Origin: Nocardioides sp. zg-1308
GTDB lineage: Bacteria; Actinomycetota; Actinomycetes; Propionibacteriales; Nocardioidaceae
NCBI RefSeq assembly: GCF_013155375.1
Contig: NZ_JABJQY010000005.1
Coordinates: forward strand, 310,001-374,000
Reading direction: 5' to 3'
DNA length: 64,000 nt
This document shows, in pieces, positions 27,475 through 38,513 of the stretch; the stretch's first letter is position 1, and the number at the start of each line of letters is the position of its first letter. The position numbers and the translations under genes were made by a program. The notes beneath the pieces were generated by a model that was not told where the DNA came from, did not search any database, and saw only the letters and a program-made list of their open reading frames with translations.

Positions 27475-28461
27475 ATGGCAATGACGGCACAGGTGAAGGC
27501 AGAGCTCGCCTCCACCCAGATCACCAAGACCTGCTGCCGCAAGGCCGAGGTCGCCTCGATGCTCCGCTTCGCCGGCGGACTGCACATCGTGAGCGGCCGC
27601 ATCGTCGTGGAGGCCGAGCTCGACACCGGCGCCGCCGCTCGCCGGCTGCGCACCGACATCTCCGAGGTCTACGGCCACCCCTCCGACGTGGTCATGGTGC
27701 AGGGCAACGGCATCCGCAAGGGCAGCCGCTACATCGTCCGGGTCACCAAGGACGGTGAGGCGCTCGCGCGGCAGACCGGCCTGCTCGACCAGCGCGGCCG
27801 CCCGGTGCGTGGCCTGCCGCCGGCCGTCGTCAGCGGCGGCGGCTGCGACGCCGTGGCCGCGTGGCGGGGTGCCTTCCTCGCCCACGGCTCGCTCACCGAG
27901 CCGGGGCGCTCGTCCTCCCTCGAGATCACCTGCCCCGGCCCCGAGGCCGCCCTCGCGATCGTGGGCGTCGCCCGTCGCCTCGGCATCTCCGCCAAGGCGC
28001 GCGAGGTGCGCGGGGTCGACCGCGTCGTGATCCGCGACGGCGACGCCATCGGCGCGCTGCTCACCCGCCTCGGCGCCCACGAGTCGCTGATGGCCTGGGA
28101 GGAGCGGCGGATGCGCCGCGAGGTCCGCGCGACGGCCAACCGGCTGGCCAACTTCGACGACGCCAACCTGCGCCGGTCCGCCCGGGCCGCGGTCGCGGCG
28201 GGCGCCCGCGTCGACCGTGCGCTGGAGATCCTCGGCGAGGAGATCCCCGACCACCTCCGCCAGGCCGGGCACCTGCGGCTCGAGCACAAGCAGGCCTCCC
28301 TCGAGGAGCTCGGCCAGCTCCACGACCCGGTGCTCACCAAGGACGCGATCGCCGGGCGGATCCGCCGCCTGCTCGCGATGGCCGACAAGCGCGCCGAGGA
28401 GCTCGGCATCCCCGACACCGAGGCGTCCCTGACGCCGGAGATGCTCGCCGAGGACGCCTGA
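27475..28461 (+). CDS. whiA: DNA-binding protein WhiA (sporulation/division regulator)
   Basis: A 328-aa protein. The N-terminal part resembles a degenerate LAGLIDADG homing-endonuclease fold (CCRKAEVASMLRFAGGLHI, YRGAFL-like AWRGAFLAHGSL). The C-terminal HTH contains SLEELGQLHDPVLTKDAIAGRIRRLLAMA. WhiA controls sporulation septation genes in Streptomyces with WhiB and is conserved in non-sporulating actinobacteria. ATG 27475 has CAGGAT 7 nt upstream (leaderless), suggesting its own promoter in addition to read-through from yvcK, 45 nt away. Confidence 0.95.
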   Translation: MAMTAQVKAELASTQITKTCCRKAEVASMLRFAGGLHIVSGRIVVEAELDTGAAARRLRTDISEVYGHPSDVVMVQGNGIRKGSRYIVRVTKDGEALARQTGLLDQRGRPVRGLPPAVVSGGGCDAVAAWRGAFLAHGSLTEPGRSSSLEITCPGPEAALAIVGVARRLGISAKAREVRGVDRVVIRDGDAIGALLTRLGAHESLMAWEERRMRREVRATANRLANFDDANLRRSARAAVAAGARVDRALEILGEEIPDHLRQAGHLRLEHKQASLEELGQLHDPVLTKDAIAGRIRRLLAMADKRAEELGIPDTEASLTPEMLAEDA

Positions 28462-28486
28462 GCGCGCTGCCCGGCGGCGCCGGATC

Positions 28487-28511
28487 GTCACCCGGGCGAC
28501 GTACGGGTGAC
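28487..28511 (+). terminator. Hairpin after whiA
   Basis: GTCACCCG (28487-28494) pairs with CGGGTGAC (28504-28511), loop 9 nt, 25 nt past the whiA stop. It separates the whiA unit from the glycolytic unit. Confidence 0.45.
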
Positions 28512-28526
28512 CGGAGGGTGACGGTC

Positions 28527-28540
28527 TTGGATCGATCCAA
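28527..28540. promoter_or_regulatory. Perfect 14-bp palindrome upstream of gap (operator candidate)
   Basis: TTGGATCGATCCAA reads the same on both strands and has the central CG common in LacI-family operators. It is 133 nt before the gap ATG; TAGCGT at 28554-28559 is a possible -10 downstream. Which regulator binds is unknown. Confidence 0.45.
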
Positions 28541-28673
28541 AGTTACCTGTCCGTAGCGTGGGCGACCCCGGTCCGGGGGCCGGTCGGCAGCCGATAGGCT
28601 CGGTGATGCTGGTCACCGAAGGCCAGAGTTGTCGACGGGGTCACCGAAGGCCCCACCTAGGAGACATGCACCC

Positions 28674-29669
<996 letters not shown>

Positions 29670-29674
29670 CCTCG

Positions 29675-30895
29675 ATGTCCCACACCGCAGGCATCGAGTC
29701 GCTGGGTGACCTGAGGGGCAAGCGCGTGCTGGTCCGCTCGGACCTCAACGTGCCCCTCGACGGCACCACCATCACCGACGACGGCCGGATCCGCGCGAGC
29801 GTGCCGACCATCACGCAGCTGTCCGACGCGGGCGCCCGGGTGGTCGTGACCGCCCACCTGGGCCGCCCGGACGGCTCGCCCGACCCGAGGTACTCCCTCG
29901 AGCCGGTCGCCGCGCGGCTCTCCGAGCTGCTCGAGCGGCCGGTCGCGTTCGCCACCGACACGGTCGGGGCCAGCGCGAGCGAGACCGTGGCCGGCCTGGA
30001 GGACGGCGGGATCGCCGTGCTCGAGAACGTCCGGTTCAACGACGGCGAGACGAGCAAGGACGACTCCGTGCGCGGGGCGTTCGCCGACCAGCTCGCGCAG
30101 CTGGCCGACGCCTTCGTCTCGGACGGCTTCGGCGTCGTCCACCGCCGGCAGGCCAGCGTCTACGAGGTCGCGCTGCGACTGCCGTCGGCGATGGGCGGCC
30201 TGGTCGCGGCCGAGGTCGAGGTGCTGCGCCGGCTCACCGAGCACCCGGAGCGCCCCTACGTCGTCGTCCTCGGCGGCTCGAAGGTCTCCGACAAGCTCGG
30301 CGTGATCGACAACCTGATCGACAAGGCCGACAAGCTGCTCATCGGCGGCGGCATGGTGTTCACCTTCCTCAAGGCCCAGGGGCACGAGGTCGGCAAGAGC
30401 CTGCTCGAGGAGGACCAGCTCGACACGTGCACCCGCTACCTCAGCGAGGCGGCCGACCGCGGGGTGGAGATCGTCCTGCCGACCGACGTCGTGGTCGACA
30501 CGGCGTTCCCGTCGGGCGACCGCGAGCCCCAGCCCAGCGTCGTACCAGCCTCGGAGATCCCCGCCGACGCGCTCGGGCTCGACATCGGGCCCGAGTCCGC
30601 GGCCGCCTTCGCGGCGGCACTGTCCGACGCGCAGACGGTCTTCTGGAACGGCCCCATGGGCGTGTTCGAGGTGGCCGCCTTCGCCGAGGGCACCCGCGCG
30701 GTGGCGCAGGCGCTCACCGAGGTCACCTCGTCGGGAGGCCTGTCCGTCGTGGGCGGCGGCGACTCGGCCGCGGCCGTGCGCCAGCTGGGCTTCGACGAGG
30801 CCGCGTTCGGCCACATCTCCACCGGCGGTGGCGCGTCGCTGGAGTTCCTGGAGGGCAAGGAGCTCCCCGGGATCGCAGTACTCGAGAGGGCGTGA
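29675..30895 (+). CDS. pgk: Phosphoglycerate kinase
   Basis: A 406-aa kinase making ATP from 1,3-bisphosphoglycerate. Signature KRVLVRSDLNVPLDG near residue 14; AHLGRPDG is the substrate loop; VVLGGSKVSDKLGVIDNL and LIGGGMVFTFLKAQG follow; the nucleotide site is VFWNGPMGVFE and GGGDSAAAV. ATG 29675 lies 5 nt after the gap stop with no clear ribosome site, so translational coupling is likely. Length is normal. Confidence 0.97.
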   Translation: MSHTAGIESLGDLRGKRVLVRSDLNVPLDGTTITDDGRIRASVPTITQLSDAGARVVVTAHLGRPDGSPDPRYSLEPVAARLSELLERPVAFATDTVGASASETVAGLEDGGIAVLENVRFNDGETSKDDSVRGAFADQLAQLADAFVSDGFGVVHRRQASVYEVALRLPSAMGGLVAAEVEVLRRLTEHPERPYVVVLGGSKVSDKLGVIDNLIDKADKLLIGGGMVFTFLKAQGHEVGKSLLEEDQLDTCTRYLSEAADRGVEIVLPTDVVVDTAFPSGDREPQPSVVPASEIPADALGLDIGPESAAAFAAALSDAQTVFWNGPMGVFEVAAFAEGTRAVAQALTEVTSSGGLSVVGGGDSAAAVRQLGFDEAAFGHISTGGGASLEFLEGKELPGIAVLERA

Positions 30896-30899
30896 CGCA

Positions 30900-31703
30900 G
30901 TGGCTGGCACGAAGAACACCCGCACCCCGCTGATGGCGGGCAACTGGAAGATGAACCTGACCCACCAGGAAGCGGTGGTGCTGGTCCAGAAGCTCGCCTG
31001 GACGCTGGCGGACAAGCGCCACGACTTCGGCAAGGTCGAGGTCGTCGTCGTGCCGCCCTACACCGACCTGCGCTCGGTGCAGACGCTCGTGGACGGCGAC
31101 CGGCTGTCGATCCGCTACGGCGCGCAGGACGTGTCGGTCCACGACAACGGCGCCTACACCGGGGAGATCTCCGCCGCGATGCTGGCCAAGCTCGGCTGCT
31201 CCTACGTCGTGGTCGGCCACTCCGAGCGCCGGATGTACCACCACGAGAGCGACGAGCTGGTCAACGCCAAGGCTCACAAGTCGCTGGCGGCCGGGATGAC
31301 GCCGATCGTGTGCGTGGGCGAGGGCCTCGACGTGCGTCAGGCCGGCGAGCACGTGCCGTTCACGCTCACGCAGGTCGACGGCTCGCTCGACGGGTTCACC
31401 GCCGAGCAGGTGGCCGGCCTCGTGGTCGCCTACGAGCCCGTGTGGGCCATCGGCACCGGCGAGGTGGCGACGCCCGACGACGCGCAGGAGGTGTGTGCGG
31501 CCATCCGTGGGCGGGTGCGCGAGGTGCACGGCGACGCCGCGGCCGACGGCCTGCGGATCCTCTACGGCGGGTCGGTCAAGGCCGCCAACGTGGGCGGGAT
31601 CATGGACAAGTCGGACGTCGACGGGTGCCTCGTCGGCGGCGCGAGCCTGCAGGTCGACGAGTTCGGCGGCATCTGCCGCTTCTACGACATGCCGGTGCTG
31701 TGA
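30900..31703 (+). CDS. tpiA: Triosephosphate isomerase
   Basis: A 267-aa TIM barrel. AGNWKMN carries the first catalytic Lys, VVGHSERR the His (near 106), and AYEPVWAIGTG the general-base Glu (near 179); YGGSVKAANVG is the phosphate loop. GTG 30900 is 4 nt after the pgk stop, with GAGAGGG upstream. A small palindrome (GTGAG and CTCAC, 31700-31713) overlaps the stop and may help termination. Confidence 0.97.
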   Translation: MAGTKNTRTPLMAGNWKMNLTHQEAVVLVQKLAWTLADKRHDFGKVEVVVVPPYTDLRSVQTLVDGDRLSIRYGAQDVSVHDNGAYTGEISAAMLAKLGCSYVVVGHSERRMYHHESDELVNAKAHKSLAAGMTPIVCVGEGLDVRQAGEHVPFTLTQVDGSLDGFTAEQVAGLVVAYEPVWAIGTGEVATPDDAQEVCAAIRGRVREVHGDAAADGLRILYGGSVKAANVGGIMDKSDVDGCLVGGASLQVDEFGGICRFYDMPVL

Positions 31704-31746
31704 GGCCCCTCACCGGATCCCGACGGCGTGACGTAGGATTCCGCTC

Positions 31747-31986
31747 GTGATTCCGCTCTTCACCGTCCTGCTGGTCATCACCAGCGCGATCATGATCCTG
31801 CTGGTGCTGCTCCACAAGGGCCGCGGTGGTGGCCTGTCCGACATGTTCGGCGGCGGCGTCTCCAGCAGCCTGGGCGGATCCTCGGTGGCGGAGCGCAACC
31901 TCGACCGCTTCACGATCGGCGTCGGCGTCATCTGGTTCGCCTGCATCGTCGCCCTGGGCCTGCTCAAGGCCTACAGCGGCGCCTGA
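31747..31986 (+). CDS. secG: Preprotein translocase subunit SecG
   Basis: A 79-aa membrane protein with two TM helices (IPLFTVLLVITSAIMILLVL and FTIGVGVIWFACIVALGLL) separated by the SecG loop with HKGRGGGLSDMFGGG. It assists the SecYE channel. GTG 31747 has TAGGAT (31734-31739) 7 nt upstream, so it has its own leaderless promoter after tpiA. Confidence 0.93.
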   Translation: MIPLFTVLLVITSAIMILLVLLHKGRGGGLSDMFGGGVSSSLGGSSVAERNLDRFTIGVGVIWFACIVALGLLKAYSGA

Positions 31987-32046
31987 TCGTCCGCCCCGCA
32001 CTGTCCCTGTCTCTGTCTGTCCCAAGGTTCTGGCGAAGGAGTTGTC

Positions 32047-32406
32047 GTGGCTGGTGGTGGAAACGCGATCCGCGGTAGTCGGGTCGGCGCCGGACCGATG
32101 GGGGAGGCCGAGCGTGGAGAGGCGGCGCCCCGGCAGACGGTGACCTACTTCTGCAGCCACGACCACCGCTCGGTGGTCACCTTCGCGATCGAGGCCGCCG
32201 CGCCCGACTCGTGGGACTGCCCCAAGTGCGGCCTGCCGGCGAGCCTCGACTCCGAGAACCCGCCGCCGGCGCCGAAGATCGAGCCCTACAAGACGCACCT
32301 CGCCTACGTGAAGGAGCGTCGCAGCGAGACCGAGGCGGCCGACATCCTCGACGAGGCCGTCGCGCTCCTGCGCAGCCGCCGCAAGGCCGGCGAGATCATC
32401 TTCTGA
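32047..32406 (+). CDS. rbpA: RNA polymerase-binding protein RbpA
   Basis: A 119-aa actinobacterial transcription factor that stabilises sigma-A holoenzyme and open complexes. The N-terminal tail (GGGNAIRGSRVGAGPMGE) and core FCSHDH...CPKCGLPA carry the Cys/His set; the C-terminal sigma-interaction helix is THLAYVKERRSETEAADIL. GTG 32047 has AAGGAG near 32035. Its stop codon TGA (32404-32406) is the first element of the left repeat array. Confidence 0.95.
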   Translation: MAGGGNAIRGSRVGAGPMGEAERGEAAPRQTVTYFCSHDHRSVVTFAIEAAAPDSWDCPKCGLPASLDSENPPPAPKIEPYKTHLAYVKERRSETEAADILDEAVALLRSRRKAGEIIF

Positions 32407-32415
32407 ACTTCACGT

Positions 32416-32500
32416 GACCGGGCACTTCGTGCCCGTCCTGAGCCCTGACCGGGCACTTCGTGCCCGTCCTGAACGCTGACCGGGCACTTCGTGCCGGTCC
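32416..32500. repeat. Left array: three hairpin repeats, 31-bp period
   Basis: Units start at 32416, 32447 and 32478. Each opens GACCGGGCACTTCGTGCC and continues CGTCCTGA in units 1 and 2. CGGGCAC and GTGCCCG form a 7-bp stem with loop TTC. Five variable bases separate units 1-2 and 2-3. The 12 bases before unit 1 start with the rbpA stop codon and recur, inverted, at the right array. The hairpins could terminate rbpA transcription. Confidence 0.85.
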
Positions 32501-32559
32501 GGGCCTGCCGCTGTGGATGACGTACGACGTCCTCCGCCGGCAGGCGGCAGGCTGGCCGG

Positions 32560-33534
32560 ATGCACGTCATGCCCGCCTGGTGCCGCGACGTCGAGGCGCT
32601 GGGCGTCGACGCGCCGATCCCGTTGGACCGTCCCCTCTCGGCCGCTGGGGCGACCCGTCTCGGGGTCGGTGAGAGCCTGCGGCGACGCCTGGTCGAGCGC
32701 GGCCTGCTGCGACCGGTGCTGCGTGGCGTCTTCGTGGCCGCCGCCGTGCCGGACTCCCTCCGACTCCGCGTCGCCGCGCTCGAGCTGGTCGTCCCCGAGC
32801 ACGCGGTCGTCGTCGACCGCACCGCGGCATGGCTGCACGGCGTCGACGCGCTGCCTCGTTCGGCGATCCACGAGATGCCGGTGCTCGACGTGTTCAGCCG
32901 GTCGGGCAGCCGGATGCGCCGACCGGGCGTCGCGAGCGGCATCCGCGAGCTCACCACCCGCGACCTCGAGCAGATCGGCGCCCTCACCGTCACGACGCCG
33001 CTCCGGACCGCGTGCGACCTCGGCCGCCTGCTCTGGCGCTTCGACGCCCTCGCCGCCATCGACGGCTTCCTGCGTATCGGGCTCGACCATGGGCTGCTGC
33101 TCCGTGAGGTGCCTCGGTTCGCAGGCCACCGGGGCATCCGCCAGCTCCGCACCCTCGCCCCGCTGGGTGATGCCGGAGCGGAGTCCCCTCCGGAGAGCGC
33201 CCTGCGACTGCACTGGTACGACGCCGACCTCCCGCCGCCCGAGACGCAGGTCTGGGTCGAGGACGACGCCGGCGTCCCGAGGTTCCGCATCGACGTCGGC
33301 GACGCCGGCGTCCGCTACGGCGCGGAGTACTACGGCGAGGCCTACCACGGCGACGAGGTGAGCGAGCACGACGAAGCACGGCTCGACTGGTTGCGCGACG
33401 AGCGCGGGTGGCAGATGGACGTGTTCACGAAGGAGGACGTCTACGGTCGCGAGCTCGCGGCCAGCGACCGGCTCCGCGCGGGCCACGCGGCCGCGGCTGC
33501 CCGCCGACCGACGTACATCGACCTCTCGCGCTGA
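32560..33534 (+). CDS. AbiEi-like / DUF559-type endonuclease-fold hypothetical protein
   Basis: A 324-aa protein of unknown function. The N-terminal ~100 residues resemble the AbiEi antitoxin winged helix plus linker: VERGLLRPVLRGVFVAAAVP, then VVDRTAAWLHGVDAL. The C-terminal ~110 residues resemble DUF559/Vsr-like PD-(D/E)xK nucleases: PPESALRLHWYDADLPPPET, then RFRIDVGDAGVRYGAEYYGE with candidate Asp, Glu and the EYxGxxYH pattern. ATG 32560 has CAGGCT (32548-32553) 6 nt upstream, a promoter placed right after the left array. The stop TGA directly touches the right array. No toxin gene (AbiEii type) is adjacent. Flanked by essential genes, it looks like an inserted cassette (inference). Confidence 0.6.
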   Translation: MHVMPAWCRDVEALGVDAPIPLDRPLSAAGATRLGVGESLRRRLVERGLLRPVLRGVFVAAAVPDSLRLRVAALELVVPEHAVVVDRTAAWLHGVDALPRSAIHEMPVLDVFSRSGSRMRRPGVASGIRELTTRDLEQIGALTVTTPLRTACDLGRLLWRFDALAAIDGFLRIGLDHGLLLREVPRFAGHRGIRQLRTLAPLGDAGAESPPESALRLHWYDADLPPPETQVWVEDDAGVPRFRIDVGDAGVRYGAEYYGEAYHGDEVSEHDEARLDWLRDERGWQMDVFTKEDVYGRELAASDRLRAGHAAAAARRPTYIDLSR

Positions 33535-33621
33535 CCGGACGGGCAGGACGTGCCCGGTCGGAGACCCGGACGGGCAGGAAGTGCCCGGTCGGCGCGCAGG
33601 ACGGGCAGGACGTGCCCGGTC
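33535..33621. repeat. Right array: three inverted copies of the hairpin repeat
   Basis: Copies occupy 33535-33559, 33566-33590 and 33597-33621, again with a 31-bp period but opposite to the left array. On the - strand each reads GACCGGGCAC, then GTC or TTC, then CTGCCCGTCC. Stem CGGGCA/TGCCCG is kept while loop bases differ. On the - strand the array begins 12 nt past the first base of the pgl stop codon. Confidence 0.85.
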
Positions 33622-33630
33622 ACGTGTAGT

Positions 33631-34383
33631 TCAGGCGGGGAGGGCGGGGAGGGCGGGGAGGGCGGAGGCGGCGGGTTCGTCGAGCCACCAGACCGTCTCG
33701 TCACCGCGGACCCCGCGCGCCGGCGTCTCCTCGACCGATCCCTCGTCGGCCAGGGCGCGGGCGACGGCCTCGGCCTTGCCCTCGCCGCTGGCGATGAACC
33801 AGACCGATCGGGCGCGGTTGAGCGCCTCGAAGGTCAGGGTCACGCGGTCGGGCGGCGGTTTGGGGGAGTCGTGGACGGCCGTCACGGCGACGCCCGACAC
33901 CGCGAGGCCCGGGTGGCCGGGGAAGAGCGACGCGCAGTGCCCGTCGGGCCCGAGCCCGAGGATCATCACCTCGAACGACTCGACGCCACGGGCCCGCAGC
34001 GTGTCGGCATAGGCCGCGGCCGACTCCTCGGCGGTGGCGACCTGATCGCTCGACGGCACCTCGTGCACGTGCGCCGGGTCGACACCGACGACGTCGAGGA
34101 ACTCGCTGCGGGCCGGGAGCGCGTTGCGGTCGGGGGAGCCGGCGGACACGAACCGCTCGTCACCCCACCAGAACTCCACGCGGGACCAGTCCACGGACGA
34201 GTCCGGGGCGCGCCGCGCGAGCTCGCGGTGCAGCGACTCGGCGATCGAGCCGCCCGTGAGCGCGACGTGCGGGACGTCGCCGCTCGCCTGCGCGGTCTCG
34301 ATCCGGTCGAGGAGGGCCGAGGCGACGTCGCCGACGAGGATGTCGGCGTCCTGGTGCCGGCTGACCCGGGGGGCGTCGGTCAT
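33631..34383 (-). CDS. pgl: 6-phosphogluconolactonase
   Basis: A 250-aa enzyme hydrolysing 6-phosphogluconolactone in the oxidative pentose phosphate pathway. HVALTGGSIAESLH is the phosphate loop, VEFWWGDERFV and LGLGPDGHCASLFPGHP are family signatures, and SGEGKAEAV lies near the end. The C-terminus is SALPALPALPA, coded by a 9-bp repeat directly before the stop and the right repeat array, an odd ending not expected from the family. ATG 34383 is 4 nt after opcA. Last gene of the leftward operon. Confidence 0.93.
   Translation of the reverse strand: MTDAPRVSRHQDADILVGDVASALLDRIETAQASGDVPHVALTGGSIAESLHRELARRAPDSSVDWSRVEFWWGDERFVSAGSPDRNALPARSEFLDVVGVDPAHVHEVPSSDQVATAEESAAAYADTLRARGVESFEVMILGLGPDGHCASLFPGHPGLAVSGVAVTAVHDSPKPPPDRVTLTFEALNRARSVWFIASGEGKAEAVARALADEGSVEETPARGVRGDETVWWLDEPAASALPALPALPA
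33634..33660. repeat. 9-bp microrepeat coding the pgl C-terminus
   Basis: Three copies of GCGGGGAGG (33634-33660 approx.) encode the repeated Ala-Leu-Pro at the end of pgl. Slippage-prone sequence. Confidence 0.6.
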
Positions 34384-34387
34384 GCGG

Positions 34388-35305
34388 TCAGGACTCCTTC
34401 TCGAGCGCGACGAGCCGGCGGGCGGTGGCGGCGTAGACGTCGTCCTCGTCGAGGCGGCGCAGCTCCTCGCTGAGCAGCGCGGGGACCTCCCGACGCTTGA
34501 GGGCCACCGGGCGGTCCGGGCGGCCGGGGGAGGAGAACGTCGCGAGCCGGCCGTCCTCGCGGGTGATCGTGATCGGTCCCTGCTTGGTGTCCATCACGAC
34601 CTGGGTGATCCCCGGCCCCTCGGAGGTGTGCCGCTCCACCGGCACGCGCAGGCGGTCGTTGAGCCAGGCCACGAGCAGGTCGGCGCTCGGGCTGATCCGC
34701 TCGGCCGAGACCGAGGCGCGCGCCACCTTGACCGGGTGCTGGTCGAGGGCCGCGGCGAGCAGCGCCCGCCACGGCGTGAGGCGCGTCCAGCTGAGGTCGG
34801 TGTTGCCGGGCGCGTAGGACTGGCACTGGCGGTGCATGACCGAGGACTTGCCACGGGTGGCAGCCGCCGAGTCGGTGATGCGTCGCCGCGCCAGCGCCCC
34901 CAGCGGGTCGTCGGCCGGGTCGTCGGGCGGCTCGGTGGGCCACCAGATCGCCACGGGGGAGTCCGGCAGCAGCAGCGGCAGCACCACGGACTCGGCGTAG
35001 CGCACCACCTCGCCGCGCAACCGGATGAGCGCGGTCTCGCCGCCCCAGCCACCGCCGGTGCCGACGGTCGCGTCCACCTGGGGCTTGCCGCGCGCGTCGC
35101 CGAGGATGATGCCCAGCACGCGGGCCGGGTGCTCGCGCGAGGCCCGCTGCGCGGCCTGCATCGCGGCCTCGGCGTCCTCGTCGGGCACGACGATGATCAG
35201 CGTCATCACCATGCCCATCGCCGGGGACCCGGCACGGGTGCGGGCGCGTACGAACTCCGCGGCGATCTTGGACGAGGTGGTGTTCTGCAGCTCGAACATC
35301 GTCAT
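34388..35305 (-). CDS. opcA: Glucose-6-phosphate dehydrogenase assembly protein OpcA
   Basis: A 305-aa partner that activates Zwf in cyanobacteria and actinobacteria. MTLIIVVPDEDAEAAMQAA, ESVVLPLLLPDSPVAIWWPT and RRRITDSA match the family. ATG 35305 overlaps the zwf stop (ATGA) with GGAGAAGG upstream; ATG 35299 is an alternative two codons later. It lies between zwf and pgl as in most actinobacteria. Confidence 0.93.
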   Translation of the reverse strand: MTMFELQNTTSSKIAAEFVRARTRAGSPAMGMVMTLIIVVPDEDAEAAMQAAQRASREHPARVLGIILGDARGKPQVDATVGTGGGWGGETALIRLRGEVVRYAESVVLPLLLPDSPVAIWWPTEPPDDPADDPLGALARRRITDSAAATRGKSSVMHRQCQSYAPGNTDLSWTRLTPWRALLAAALDQHPVKVARASVSAERISPSADLLVAWLNDRLRVPVERHTSEGPGITQVVMDTKQGPITITREDGRLATFSSPGRPDRPVALKRREVPALLSEELRRLDEDDVYAATARRLVALEKES

Positions 35306-36848
35306 GGCCTTCTCCAGGTGCGTCCTTCGCGGGCGAGCATCTTGTCGGCCGACTCCGGCCCCCAGGTGCCGGACGGGTAGGCCTCCGGCTTCCCCTTGCG
35401 GGCCCAGTGCTCGAGGATCGGGTCGAGGATCTTCCAGGACAGCTCGACCTCCTCGTGGCGCGGGAACAGCGGCGGGTCGCCGAGCAGCACGTCGAGGATC
35501 AGGCGCTCGTAGGCCTCGGCGCTCGCCTCGGTGAAGGATCCGCCGTAGGCGAAGTCCATGTTGACGTCGCGGATCTCCATCGCCGTGCCGGGGACCTTGG
35601 AGCCGAAGCGCATCGTCAGGCCCTCGTCGGGCTGCACGCGGATCACCAGGGCGTTCTGGGTGAGCTCCTCGGTCGACGTCGCGTTGAACGGCAGGTGCGG
35701 CGCCCTCTTGAAGACCACGGCCACCTCGGTGACCCGGCGGCCGAGGCGCTTGCCGGTGCGGAGGTAGAACGGCACGCCGGCCCACCGCCGGGTGTCGACG
35801 TGCAGCGTGATGGCGGCGAAGGTCTCGGTCCTGGACGTGCGACGGATGCCCTCCTCCTCGAGGAAGCCGATCACCTTCTCGCCGCCCTGCCAGCCGGGGC
35901 TGTACTGCCCGCGGGCCGTGGTGATGTCCAGCCGCGACGGCAGCACGACGGAGGAGAGGACCTTCTGCTTCTCCAACCGCAGGCTCTCGGCGTCGAACGA
36001 CGTCGGCTCCTCCATCGCCACCAGTGCCATCAGCTGCAGCAGGTGGTTCTGGATGACGTCACGGGCGGCGCCGATGCCGTCGTAGTAGCCGGCCCGGCCG
36101 CCGATGCCGATGTCCTCGGCCATCGTGATCTGCACGTGGTCGACGTAGTTGGCGTTCCAGATCGGCTCGAACATGTTGTTGGCGAAGCGCATCGCCAGGA
36201 TGTTCTGCACCGTCTCCTTGCCGAGGTAGTGGTCGATGCGGAAGACCGACTCGGGAGGGAAGACGCCGTCGAGCACGGCGTTGAGCTCGCGCGCCGACTC
36301 GAGGTCGTGGCCGAACGGCTTCTCGACCACGACGCGTCGCCACGGTTGCACGCCGTCGGCGTCGGCGGCCTGCTCGGCGAGGCCGTGCTCCTTGAGCTGG
36401 TCGACCACGACGCCGAAGAACGACGGCGGGATGGCGAGGTAGAAGGCGGTGTTGCCGCCGGTGCCGCGGACCTCCTCGAGCTCGTGCATGGTGCGGCGCA
36501 GGGTGTCGAACGCCTCGTCGTCGTCGAAGTTGCCCGACACGAAGCGGAAGCCCTCCGAGAGCTGGCGCCACACCTCCTCGCGGAACGGCGTACGCGCGTT
36601 GGCCTTGACCGCGTCGTAGACGATCTGCGCGAAGTCCTGGTCCTCCCAGTCGCGCCGCGCGAACCCGACCAGCGAGAAGCCGGGCGGCAGCAGCCCGCGG
36701 TTGGCCAGGTCGTAGATGGCCGGCATGACCTTCTTGCGCGACAGGTCGCCGGTCACGCCGAACAGCACCAGGCTCGACGGCCCGGCGATGCGCGGCAGCC
36801 GGCGGTCCTGCGGGTCGCGCAGCGGGTTGGGGCGGGGTGTGGAGGCCA

Positions 36849-36849
<1 letters not shown>
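35302..36849 (-). CDS. zwf: Glucose-6-phosphate dehydrogenase
   Basis: First enzyme of the oxidative pentose phosphate pathway, 515 aa. LVLFGVTGDLSRKKVMPAIY is the NADP-binding loop; RIDHYLGKETVQN (near 205) the substrate signature with catalytic His; VVEKPFGHDLESA precedes it. ATG 36849 overlaps the pgi stop by one base (TGATG), which fixes the start against a longer open frame. Length is normal. Confidence 0.97.

Positions 36850-38509
<1,660 letters not shown>

Positions 38510-38513
<4 letters not shown>

Noticed and set aside
32416..32500. CRISPR array
   Set aside because: The repeat period is 31 bp with only five variable bases between units, the units are hairpins, and no cas genes are present.
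32560..33534. A full AbiE toxin-antitoxin pair
   Set aside because: No AbiEii nucleotidyltransferase partner is adjacent; only the AbiEi-like N-terminal part is present, fused to a nuclease-like domain.
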